A stretch of DNA of 64,000 nt, taken from Caldicellulosiruptor acetigenus. GTDB taxonomy: Bacteria; Bacillota; Thermoanaerobacteria; Caldicellulosiruptorales; Caldicellulosiruptoraceae. The stretch covers positions 2,670,001 through 2,734,000 of the forward strand of contig NZ_CP113866.1 of NCBI RefSeq assembly GCF_026914305.1, read 5' to 3'. The translations under genes were made by a program, and so were the position numbers. The stretch's first letter is position 1; every line of letters begins with the position of its first letter. Positions 34,906 through 42,880 of this stretch are shown piece by piece. The notes beneath the pieces are model-generated. The model was given only the letters and a program-made list of their open reading frames with translations. It was not told the origin of the DNA and did no database searches.

Positions 34906-35373
34906 TCACTCAAAAATAGTCTCAATAGCTTTTTTAACAAATCCCACATCCTTTTCTGCCATGCTTTTCAGTGGCTGGATGTCAAGAAGATAATCTCGCA
35001 AAAGTTTTGCTGTCTCGTCCTTTTCCTCTTCAATTGGCGAATACAAAACTTCTACGTTTCTTGCTGTCAAAGATGTACCAATTTTGCTTTTCAAAAACAC
35101 ATTGCACTTTATTTTGCACTCCAAAAACTCTCTCTGTGAAAGCAAAATTAGCTCTTTTAAAGCCTCTGTGACATCTTTTGATGAATGTGCATAGTGTACT
35201 TTAAACTCTTTTATTTCTATTATTATATCATCTACAATGTCCTTTTGTACATTCAAATTCATGGATTTTAAAGTTTGAACAATTCTGTCAATGAATATCT
35301 CAAACACAGGTGACATCTGAGAGAATATGCCAATATCAACATCTTCAAACATACACTTGAACTTGTGAAGCAC
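34906..35373 (-). CDS. Hypothetical protein; start possibly an ATT further upstream
   Basis: 155 residues from a GTG at 35373, which has no good ribosome site. The frame is open upstream to an ATT at 35409 placed about 10 bp after a strong AAAAGGAGAGG. That would add 12 residues (M-RKVTVTFYSQQ) of plausible beta-strand sequence. An ATG at 35352 is a third option. The protein is mixed helical, ending KKAIETIFE; no family recognised. Confidence 0.7.
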   Translation of the reverse strand: MLHKFKCMFEDVDIGIFSQMSPVFEIFIDRIVQTLKSMNLNVQKDIVDDIIIEIKEFKVHYAHSSKDVTEALKELILLSQREFLECKIKCNVFLKSKIGTSLTARNVEVLYSPIEEEKDETAKLLRDYLLDIQPLKSMAEKDVGFVKKAIETIFE

Positions 35374-35442
35374 CTGCTGAGAATAGAATGTAACTGTTAC
35401 CTTCCTAATTTTCTATCCTCTCCTTTTGGGTCTACAATAGTT

Positions 35443-36141
35443 TTATTTCTTGTTTAAATTCTCCTGAACAGATAAAAGCTGTGAGAAATATATAATCTGG
35501 TTCTGGAAAAAGTCTTTTAAAATCTCCTTCAGTGGCGCAACAACGTACTTTTTGCCAATGGGACTTACGTACAGGTCATAATAATCAGGTCCTTTGAATA
35601 CTATCTCGAACTCCTTGAAATTCTTCTTGAACTCTCTTTTCAGCTCGTCGATGCTTCTTGCGTACACAATATTCATCGCAACATTCTCTTCATTTTCCAT
35701 GAGCTTCCTGTACGCATCGCATATGTCAAACGGCACAAAATCAGACATTGGAAAGTTTATATAAAGGTCTTCAAAGTGCTGGTAAAGAGCACATGGAATT
35801 ATCATTTTCTCTTTATACTTTGCAATAATGCCATAATAGCCCTCGCCAAGCCATACTATCGGAATCATGTCTGTTGTGAGCAGCGCGAACATTTCTAAAT
35901 TGTTGTTTGCAGCCCAGATTTTCAGTGAATTTAGCATGGAAAGAATATCTACGGCATAAACAACGTGCAAAAATTCTTTGTAGAACGAATTTGCAACCTC
36001 AAAGCTTTTGAGCTGATTTTGCGAAGGCAGTGGCACTTTTATCTTTTCTAAAAGCTCGTGTGTGTATATCCATTTATTTTCTTGGATTACGGTGTTTAAA
36101 AATTCTGAAAAAGTTAAAATGCTTGAAACCCCCTTGAACAT
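35443..36141 (-). CDS. Hypothetical protein
   Basis: 232 residues from an ATG at 36141 that lacks a ribosome site; AAGGGGG lies inside the frame, 8 bp before an ATT codon at 36120, which might be the true start. No family is recognised. It contains LEMFALLTTDMIPIVWLGEG and GPDYYDLYVSPIGKKYVVAP, which suggest a globular alpha/beta protein. First gene of the three-gene unknown group. Confidence 0.7.
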   Translation of the reverse strand: MFKGVSSILTFSEFLNTVIQENKWIYTHELLEKIKVPLPSQNQLKSFEVANSFYKEFLHVVYAVDILSMLNSLKIWAANNNLEMFALLTTDMIPIVWLGEGYYGIIAKYKEKMIIPCALYQHFEDLYINFPMSDFVPFDICDAYRKLMENEENVAMNIVYARSIDELKREFKKNFKEFEIVFKGPDYYDLYVSPIGKKYVVAPLKEILKDFFQNQIIYFSQLLSVQENLNKK

Positions 36142-36334
36142 TTTTCTAAAAATTCTTATTTGAATTCTATTTTAGCCCAACTTATTCAAAATTACAAATG
36201 CTAAATTCAAATTTTATTCAACTTTGACTCTTGCAAAATTATACTTTTTTCCATTAAAATTTATATTGTATCAGTATATATTCTTGAACTTTTTCTTTGT
36301 TACAAATCAAAAAACAATATGGAGGGGTGGTTGT

Positions 36335-36595
36335 ATGGAAGTTTTAAAAGTTGCTGCTACATCAATGCCTCAAAAAGTTGCAAACGCGCTTGCTGCAATT
36401 GTGAAAGAACAGGGTGAAGCAGAACTTCAGGCTGTTGGCGCATCTGCTGTAAACCAGGCTGTAAAAGCTATTGCTATTGCTCGCGGAAAAGTTGCTCCAA
36501 ACGGCATTGACCTTTATGTAATCCCTGCATTTGCAGATATCGTCATCGATGGTGAGAAGAAGACAGCTATCAAGTTCATCGTAAAGTCAAGATAA
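36335..36595 (+). CDS. spoVS: Stage V sporulation protein S
   Basis: 86 residues from the ATG at 36335 with GGAGGGGTGG upstream. Begins MEVLKVAATSMPQKVANAL, then GEAELQAVGASAVNQAVKAI and PNGIDLYVIPAFADI: SpoVS, an Alba-like protein very strongly conserved in Firmicutes. In Bacillus it affects septation and sporulation. Single gene with its own terminator. Confidence 0.98.
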   Translation: MEVLKVAATSMPQKVANALAAIVKEQGEAELQAVGASAVNQAVKAIAIARGKVAPNGIDLYVIPAFADIVIDGEKKTAIKFIVKSR

Positions 36596-36607
36596 AATAA
36601 AAAATAG

Positions 36608-36652
36608 CAAATGGGCTGCTACATCCTCTTCTTTAAAACGGCAGCCCATTTG
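36608..36652 (+). terminator. Terminator of spoVS
   Basis: CAAATGGGCTGC pairs with GCAGCCCATTTG around a 21-base loop, followed by TTTTG. Confidence 0.85.
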
Positions 36653-36697
36653 TTTTGCCAATTTTCAAAAAAAGCTCTTTACTTAACAAACTCTTTT

Positions 36698-37093
36698 TTA
36701 TCCGCAACAAAAATCTATCTCAATTTTACCTCCACTGTCAACCTCAACCCTATTTACTTTTACTCCCTTTACATTCCCAGCCAAAATCTTTTGAAGGTCT
36801 ATCTCAAGCCTGTCTTTAAAAAGCTGCAAACCTTCAATCTTTTCATCTTTCAACTTTCCAAGTAGAAAACCATATACAATGAGATTTTTGGAAGGGTCAA
36901 ACAATATTGAGAGTTTGTTTTGCATGGATGTTATGGTAAACTTTAAAGACATCTGGGGCAAAAATGCAGCAGGTTTTACTCCTACTACCACCTCATTTTT
37001 GTTTACCTCAACCTTTGTGATAATCTCGGGCATATCAACATTTTTAAGAAGAATATCTACAAGTTCTTTTACTTCAAGTGCAACAAACCCCAC
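36698..37093 (-). CDS. Hypothetical protein preceded by the shared defence box
   Basis: 131 residues from a GTG at 37093 with GGGGAG 6 bp upstream. The frame is open to 37210, but that start has no ribosome site and would run through the box. Sequence pattern: alternating beta strands (KVEVNKNEVVVGVKPAAFLP, LKFTITSMQNKLSILFD) and a C-terminal KVNRVEVDSGGKIEIDFCCG. No family recognised. The box at 37185-37207, shared with CRISPR genes, suggests co-regulation with the defence set. Confidence 0.75.
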   Translation of the reverse strand: MGFVALEVKELVDILLKNVDMPEIITKVEVNKNEVVVGVKPAAFLPQMSLKFTITSMQNKLSILFDPSKNLIVYGFLLGKLKDEKIEGLQLFKDRLEIDLQKILAGNVKGVKVNRVEVDSGGKIEIDFCCG

Positions 37094-37184
37094 CTTATAC
37101 TCCCCTCTTTTCAAATAGCTTTTGTGCCTTGAAGAAGAAAAAATTTTACACATATTTTTATATACCCACAATGGGTTTTGATTA

Positions 37185-37207
37185 AAGTCAAATTTTTTGC
37201 GAAATAT
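37185..37207 (-). promoter_or_regulatory. Shared CRISPR/defence box, copy g
   Basis: The minus strand reads TATTTCGCAAAAAATTTGAC then TTT, 92 bp before the GTG at 37093. TATATA/TATAAA follows 21-23 bp after TTGACT. Confidence 0.65.
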
Positions 37208-37230
37208 CATTGCAAAAAATAAAAAAGAAG

Positions 37231-37246
37231 CTGCCTTTTGGCAGCC
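37231..37246 (-). terminator. Terminator of the GGDEF/EAL gene
   Basis: GCTGCC-TTTT-GGCAGC stem-loop. The minus-strand transcript continues TTCTTTTTTATTTTTT. Confidence 0.85.
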
Positions 37247-37258
37247 TCCATCAATCTT

Positions 37259-40200
37259 TTAGACAGTTATTTTCCTTGCTATCAAAAGTTTTTCAACCTC
37301 AGCTTTTGGCAGGGGTTTTGAAAATAAATACCCTTGTGCAAGGTCACATCCTACTTCTTTTAAAATCTCAAGCTGTCTTTTTGTCTCAACGCCCTCTGCT
37401 ACAACTTTGAGGTCAAGCTTGTGGGCCATCAAGATGATACCTTCAATAATTGCCTTGTTCTCTTTTGAAAATTCAAGCTCTGATATAAAACTTCTGTCTA
37501 TCTTCACACCGCCAATTGGAAGTCTTTTTAAATAAACCAGTGACGAATACCCAGTGCCAAAATCGTCTATCAAGAACTTTATTCCCATCTGGCATAGAAA
37601 ACTTAAAATTTTGAGCGACACATCAAAGTTTTCAACAGCACCTGTTTCTGTTATTTCAAACGAAATCTTTCTCGGGTCAATGCTATATCGTTCAATGAGC
37701 TTTTGAACCATGTTCTCAAAAAATTTGATTTTAAACTGCCGTGCTGAAAGATTTATCGCCATGTGCAGATAGTCAATGCCCTTTTTCTCCCACTCTTTGA
37801 GGTCCGAAAAAGCCTTTTCTATGACCATCTCTCCAATTTTTACTATAAGCCCGCTCTCTTCGGCAACAGGAATAAATTCAAGGGGTGATATCATACCCTT
37901 TTCAGGTGAAATCCATCGCAAAAGCGCTTCCACAGAATGAATTTCCATATCCTTTAAGTTTATAACAGGCTGATAATAAAGCTCAAACTGGTCAGTTTCA
38001 ATGGCTTTTTTGAGACCCTTTTCAATTTCAATCTTTTTAAGATTTTTCATCAGCATGAAAGGCAAAAAAATCTGAAAATCGTTCTTGCCATTTTCCTTTG
38101 CAGAAGACAGTGCCATGTCAACATTTCTGAATATTTCCTTGACGCTTCTGCCATCGTCAGGATAGAAGGATATGCCCATTGATGCTGAGGCAAAAAGGTC
38201 TCTTTCCAGCTTTTCTATATAAATTTCACTTTCAAAGATGTTAAGAAGATGAGTGCAAACCTCAATTACCTCTTCCTTTTTGGCAAGACCGTGCAAAACT
38301 ACTGCAAACTCATCACCGCCAACTCTTGCAAAAAATGTATTCAGATTTAAGCTTTTGAGATACTCTAATACTTTTTGACACACAGCTTTTAGATACTCAT
38401 CTCCTGCCTCATGCCCGTAAAGGTCGTTTATGTCTTTGAAATTGTCAATGTCTATGAGTATTACAGCTCCTTGAGCTTTTTCTTCTTCAGCTTTCTTGAT
38501 AAAATCTTCCAGAACCTCTTCAAATAGTTTCCTGTTTGGCAGGCTGGTCAGAGCATCATAGTAAGCAATGTATTCTATTTTTTGCTCGTACTCTTTTTTT
38601 GCTGTCCAGTCAATGTTTACTGCAATAATCTTCTCAGGTTTGCCTTCTACATTGTAAAAAATCTGAACATGAGCGCATATCCAGCGCCAGTTTCGGTTTT
38701 TGTCCAATATGCGCGCTTCAAATTCTAAATTTTCTTCATGAAGAAATATAGCATCTTGCATTTTTTTGAATACAGCGCTTCTGTCTTCAGGATGGAAAAA
38801 TTCAAGCCAGGCTGAAAAATCATTTTTTGATTTTATAGCTTCAATATCAAAAATGTCCTTGAGTTTCCCATAAAACTCTATCTTCTTTTCTTTGAAATCC
38901 AGCTCCAAGATGCAGTCAGAGACATTTTCTATCAAAAACTTGTATTTCTCCTTTTCCTCTTCCAAGGCTTCCGACTGCTTGTTTAAAATCTCTAATGTAT
39001 TTATAAGCTCCTGGTTTGTCTGTTCAATTTCTTCATAGCTTTCTTCCAAAAGATGCTGCGTCTTTTTTATCTGTGTTATGTCAAGCCCTGTTGAAATAAT
39101 CATAGGTTCGTTTAAGTATGGGCTTTCGATGAGGGTATTGTTCCACAAAATCCATTTTATATCGCCATCTTTTGTTACAATCTCATTTTCGTGGTTATTT
39201 AAAATTTTTTCTTCGGCTATTCTCTTAAAAAGATTTTCTATATATTCACGCCTGTGCGGTGGGATAAAAATATCAACCCACTTTTTGCCCACAACCTCTT
39301 CATTTTTGTAGCCTGTGAGCTCCTGAGAAAACTTGTTAAAATAAATTATCTCGCCATTTAAGTTAAGAGTTAGTACAATGGCATTTGCATTTTCTGCAAG
39401 AAGCTGGGCATACTTTTCATACGCCTGTTTGCCATGTTCAAGCCTTCTATTTATTCTTGTCATTACAAATATTGCCATAGATGCAGCAAAAAGTATTATG
39501 AGCAAAAGATACAGGGTAGAAATTACTATTTGCCTATTTTTTCTCTCATAATATTCAGGTGAATATGTAGAAAAGTAGTTATAGTAAAGCTCATCAAATA
39601 TACCTTTGTTTGTAAGAAAATTTAACCTCTGGTTTATGTACGCAACAAGTTCTGGTCTTTTCTTGCTCACAGCAAATGCACTTTTTACAGTAAAGATGTT
39701 TTTGATTTTGAGCTCTGCCCTGTCTCTCAGGCCATTTTTGACAAGAAAGTAATTGGCTATTTCCTGGGACATCAAGGCAGCATCAATCTTTCCATCCACC
39801 AAGGCGTAAATCAAATCTTCAATTGTAGGGTACGTATAATATCTATTTACGCCCAGCTTTTCTTTTAAAAAGGTTTCTGTGTAATCAGATTGCATAACTC
39901 CTACCATGAAATCCTCAAGGTTTTTAAGCGATATATTTTTCGAAAATTCTTTGGATGTATAAAGTCCCACATGGCGTGTAAATATTGGTTTTGAAAAATA
40001 CACCTCTTTCTTTCTCTCTTCAACTATGGCAACAGGGGCTGCGACATCAATTTTCCCTTCGACAAGTTTTTTGTAAACTTGATTCCATGTATCGCTTGAA
40101 AGCTCAAGTTTAAACTTGTCAGGCTCAAACACAAGGTTTGCAAGGTCAATGGTAAACCCATAGATTCGACCACCTGATGTATACGAAAACGGTGGATAGC

Positions 40201-40309
40201 TTTTGTCAACCTCAAATTTCACCGGTGTATGACTGGCATATGCAGGGGATAAGAAAAAGACTATAATTACAGCTAAAACTGCATTTACTAACATTCTAAT
40301 TCTTTTCAT
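37259..40309 (-). CDS. Membrane sensor with SBP, PAS, GGDEF and EAL domains (c-di-GMP enzyme)
   Basis: 1016 residues. Signal peptide (AVLAVIIVFFLSPAYA); a solute-binding (SBP_bac_3) domain of about residues 30-255; one membrane segment (LYLLLIILFAASMAIFVM); two PAS-like domains (about 305-425 and 470-590); GGDEF (RVGGDEFAVVL); EAL (SVEALLRWISPEKG, then FEITETGAVENF and IDDFGTGYSSL). Both catalytic signatures look intact; no RxxD inhibitory site is visible before GGDEF. It probably senses an external amino-acid-like ligand and adjusts c-di-GMP. Single gene, AAAAGG 13 bp before the ATG, terminator downstream. Confidence 0.95.
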   Translation of the reverse strand: MKRIRMLVNAVLAVIIVFFLSPAYASHTPVKFEVDKSYPPFSYTSGGRIYGFTIDLANLVFEPDKFKLELSSDTWNQVYKKLVEGKIDVAAPVAIVEERKKEVYFSKPIFTRHVGLYTSKEFSKNISLKNLEDFMVGVMQSDYTETFLKEKLGVNRYYTYPTIEDLIYALVDGKIDAALMSQEIANYFLVKNGLRDRAELKIKNIFTVKSAFAVSKKRPELVAYINQRLNFLTNKGIFDELYYNYFSTYSPEYYERKNRQIVISTLYLLLIILFAASMAIFVMTRINRRLEHGKQAYEKYAQLLAENANAIVLTLNLNGEIIYFNKFSQELTGYKNEEVVGKKWVDIFIPPHRREYIENLFKRIAEEKILNNHENEIVTKDGDIKWILWNNTLIESPYLNEPMIISTGLDITQIKKTQHLLEESYEEIEQTNQELINTLEILNKQSEALEEEKEKYKFLIENVSDCILELDFKEKKIEFYGKLKDIFDIEAIKSKNDFSAWLEFFHPEDRSAVFKKMQDAIFLHEENLEFEARILDKNRNWRWICAHVQIFYNVEGKPEKIIAVNIDWTAKKEYEQKIEYIAYYDALTSLPNRKLFEEVLEDFIKKAEEEKAQGAVILIDIDNFKDINDLYGHEAGDEYLKAVCQKVLEYLKSLNLNTFFARVGGDEFAVVLHGLAKKEEVIEVCTHLLNIFESEIYIEKLERDLFASASMGISFYPDDGRSVKEIFRNVDMALSSAKENGKNDFQIFLPFMLMKNLKKIEIEKGLKKAIETDQFELYYQPVINLKDMEIHSVEALLRWISPEKGMISPLEFIPVAEESGLIVKIGEMVIEKAFSDLKEWEKKGIDYLHMAINLSARQFKIKFFENMVQKLIERYSIDPRKISFEITETGAVENFDVSLKILSFLCQMGIKFLIDDFGTGYSSLVYLKRLPIGGVKIDRSFISELEFSKENKAIIEGIILMAHKLDLKVVAEGVETKRQLEILKEVGCDLAQGYLFSKPLPKAEVEKLLIARKITV

Positions 40310-40382
40310 GGTTAATTCTACCTTTTCACAGAGTATGTATGGTTATAATTCTAACAGAATATATACCCATTTTAAAGTGACT

Positions 40383-41390
40383 TTAAACTATCTCATTGTC
40401 GAAATACATTTTAAGTGCATTTTTTACCCTTGAGATTATACTTTCTCTGATGCGCTGCGGCTGAGTTACAACAACATCTCTGCCCAAATACAGTATTCTT
40501 GAGATTATCTCTGCCTCTTCAAACTCATAATAGTAAATTTTCATCTTGTGCTTGTTTTTTTCTTTCAAAAAACGCGCACTCTTCTCAAAAGAAGAAAATA
40601 GGCAAAATGCTCTCTCTAAAGCGTTTCTTGTATTCATAACTTCAATGATTATAGGCTGTTTTGCTTTTGCGTTTCTTAAATACAGCTCATATTCTTTCAA
40701 AACATATTCCCTATTAAAACTTCCCTCTTCGTATCTTACATCTTCAAGGTTCTGAATAATACACTTCGCAAAGTTTCTGTGCTCAATAGAGTAAAATATA
40801 ACATAGAACATGTCATCCTTTAAAGAGTACTGAATCTTTACAGGAATGCCAACAACATCTTTTAAAGTCTCTCCCTGTCTTGTTGTGTAGGTGTATCGCA
40901 AAAGCCTTTTCTCAAGTATACTTTTTGTAATCATCTTTAACTTTGGTGATAAATCTTTTACGCTTTCTCTCTTCAAAATTTTTGAATAGTTCTTTGGCAC
41001 AATCAAATTTGTGTCAATTGACGGCACATAGCTACTTTTTAGCTTTTTTATCTTTTCAATTGTATTCTTATCAAGGAAAAGCTCTGCATACCTGCTTGAC
41101 ATTATAAATTTCAGCCACATTATCTCTAAGTTTGTAACATACGGCTCAATTTTAGAGTCTATCCTGAGACTGTAGGTTTTGTTATCTTGCTGTTTTAGCA
41201 CATAGATGTTTTTCTGGTACTGAGCATTTTTTGCAAATAACCTATCTTCAATTACCTGGAAGTTACAGTTGTATCTGGTGAGAATATCATAGATTTCCTT
41301 TTGTGAAATTGTCCCTTTCTCATATGCATTGTTTATAATCTCCTCTAAAGCCTTGTAAAATGTACTTTTTGCCTCAAGAAATATCTCCAT
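40383..41390 (-). CDS. WYL-domain protein (second of a pair)
   Basis: 335 residues. The central RLLRYTYTTRQGETLKDVVG, then VKIQYSLKDDMFYVIFYS, is a WYL-type SH3-like sensor; the end (ILYLGRDVVVTQPQRIRESI) is the WCX extension. The N-terminal 100 residues could hold a degenerate helix-turn-helix (TISQKEIYDILTRYNCNF). WYL proteins are ligand-sensing transcription factors frequently linked to CRISPR and other defence loci. It overlaps the upstream WYL gene by 17 bp, so the two are co-translated and may act as a heteromer. Confidence 0.8.
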   Translation of the reverse strand: MEIFLEAKSTFYKALEEIINNAYEKGTISQKEIYDILTRYNCNFQVIEDRLFAKNAQYQKNIYVLKQQDNKTYSLRIDSKIEPYVTNLEIMWLKFIMSSRYAELFLDKNTIEKIKKLKSSYVPSIDTNLIVPKNYSKILKRESVKDLSPKLKMITKSILEKRLLRYTYTTRQGETLKDVVGIPVKIQYSLKDDMFYVIFYSIEHRNFAKCIIQNLEDVRYEEGSFNREYVLKEYELYLRNAKAKQPIIIEVMNTRNALERAFCLFSSFEKSARFLKEKNKHKMKIYYYEFEEAEIISRILYLGRDVVVTQPQRIRESIISRVKNALKMYFDNEIV

Positions 41391-42687
41391 AGTTTTTCAA
41401 AATCTCCTTCCATTCGTTTATCATTTCTTCTCTGAGTTTTCTTGAAGCTTCTGTTGTGCCAAGTACCAAGGCTCTTTCACCAAAACTTCTCAGCCATCCT
41501 TTGAATTCTTTTATGTTGCTAAGCTCATACTCAACTTCAAATGTCTCCTCATCCACCCTGTTTATCCTTGCGTTTTTGAGTTCTCTTTTAACCCGCGCAA
41601 GCACAAAGTTATATGAAGAATTAGACGGATTTTTGAACCTGATTGTAATCTTCTCAAAACCTTTTTTTCTTTTGGGCACAGATACAAAAAAACACTTTTC
41701 AATAAGATTTGCAAGCGGCAAGATTTGCTTTGGATTAAAGCTCTCTTGCAAAATCTCTATTTTCTCCACTCTCCAAGCCGGAAGAGCTAAAACCTCTTCT
41801 TCTTTTGCAACTAAAAAATACCATCTGCCAAGCTTTACATCGTATACAATCCTGACAGGCAGGCAAACAAATTCTGTTTTCTTATTTTTCTTGCGTAGCC
41901 AGTACCACACTTTTAATTTTTTGTTGTTTGATGCTGCCTCTAAAAATTTCCATACAAGCTCTTCTTCAAGGATGTAGTGATGCGGAACATATGTGAACCA
42001 GAACATACTACTGGCATTTTCTATAAACTCTTTTTCGCCAAGCTCTAAAAGATACTTTTCCAAGCTCTCTTTTAAGTACCAGCCCGGCACGCTCGGCACA
42101 TGTGAGTTTATGAAAAACAAAACTGATATGTAAATGTTTTTTATTTCGTCTATCGAAAAATCTTTAAAGACTTCCTTTGCCTGAGAACAAAGAAGATACA
42201 CTTTTTCGTCTTTCAAATATTTGATAATCCCCAGTTGCTGCATCTGTTTTAAAATCCTTTTAAGGCTTGACTCAAGGTCTGCATCGGCAACATCGCGGTC
42301 AAGCACCTGAGAAATTTTATCCAATATTTGACCAGCTGATGCTTTTTTGTCATGTTCTGCGTTTAATACCTGTAGGGTCATAAAAAACAGTGTTGTTTGC
42401 AGGGCTGTTGATGTCTTCGAAAAATATATATTTACAAGCGGGTTTTCCACATCTTTGAAAAAGTCTTCGACAATACAGGGTAGTTTTCTTTTCCCATCTT
42501 TTTCATCAATTAAATACTTCTCTTCGCCCAAGAATATTCTCATTCTTCGAAGTTCATCGTCAAACGTCCTTTTTGCAATGTTAAAGTTTTCTGCATCTTC
42601 TCTTGAATAGCATCCGTACAGATACACAATCCTTGAAAAGTTTCTGAGCTTGTTAAAATCATTAACAAACGGATTAAACGGCGGCAT
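41374..42687 (-). CDS. WYL-domain protein (first of a pair)
   Basis: 437 residues from the ATG at 42687 with AAGAAGGTG upstream. The frame is open to 42819 only because it runs into the TnpB element. The N-terminal segment has a winged-helix feel (RNFSRIVYLYGCYSREDAE, then TFDDELRRMRIFLG, as in WYL regulators). The core is KLKVWYWLRKKNKKTEFVCL and VYDVKLGRWYFLVAKEEEV, and the WCX-like end is FKGWLRSFGERALVLGTTEA. Likely a DNA-binding regulator. Its upstream region has been replaced by the end of the TnpB element (42731), so its native promoter may be lost or displaced. Confidence 0.8.
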   Translation of the reverse strand: MPPFNPFVNDFNKLRNFSRIVYLYGCYSREDAENFNIAKRTFDDELRRMRIFLGEEKYLIDEKDGKRKLPCIVEDFFKDVENPLVNIYFSKTSTALQTTLFFMTLQVLNAEHDKKASAGQILDKISQVLDRDVADADLESSLKRILKQMQQLGIIKYLKDEKVYLLCSQAKEVFKDFSIDEIKNIYISVLFFINSHVPSVPGWYLKESLEKYLLELGEKEFIENASSMFWFTYVPHHYILEEELVWKFLEAASNNKKLKVWYWLRKKNKKTEFVCLPVRIVYDVKLGRWYFLVAKEEEVLALPAWRVEKIEILQESFNPKQILPLANLIEKCFFVSVPKRKKGFEKITIRFKNPSNSSYNFVLARVKRELKNARINRVDEETFEVEYELSNIKEFKGWLRSFGERALVLGTTEASRKLREEMINEWKEILKNYGDIS

Positions 42688-42730
42688 AATTTTAGCACCT
42701 TCTTTTACAGTCTTGATTTTTGCAGCTGAG

Positions 42731-42880
42731 TGAACTACCGACCACCTACAGAGGTGGTAGCTTCGTGAGAAGTTTGGTAGCCTTATGCTACCCTTATTCT
42801 CACAGGGTGGTTCACACACCCACTACTGACTATCTGCTTTAAAGCAGACTCACCAGCTACTTTTCTTAAAATATTTATCG
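42731..42880 (-). ncRNA. Predicted omega (right-end) guide RNA of TnpB
   Basis: In this family the guide RNA scaffold overlaps the tnpB 3' end and finishes at the element's right tip, with flanking DNA as guide. Here the last tnpB codons run into two hairpins (GGTAGC…GCTACC and ACCACCT…AGGTGGT) and CTTCTCACGAAG. The guide would begin TCAGCTGCAAAAATC at 42730 and below. The 5' limit is a guess. Confidence 0.5.

Noticed and set aside
34827-34949. Longer start (ATG at 34949) for the cysteine-rich protein
   Set aside because: It would overlap the previous gene by 44 bp and lacks a spaced ribosome site. The ATG at 34826 is better, although not certain.
36224-36334. N-terminal extension of SpoVS by 37 residues
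   Set aside because: SpoVS is 86 residues and starts MEVLKVAATS in all examples I know, and GGAGGGGTGG lies right before the ATG at 36335.
42688-42819. N-terminal extension of the first WYL protein into the TnpB end
   Set aside because: The extra 44 codons are the antisense of the element's hairpins; AAGAAGGTG precedes the ATG at 42687.
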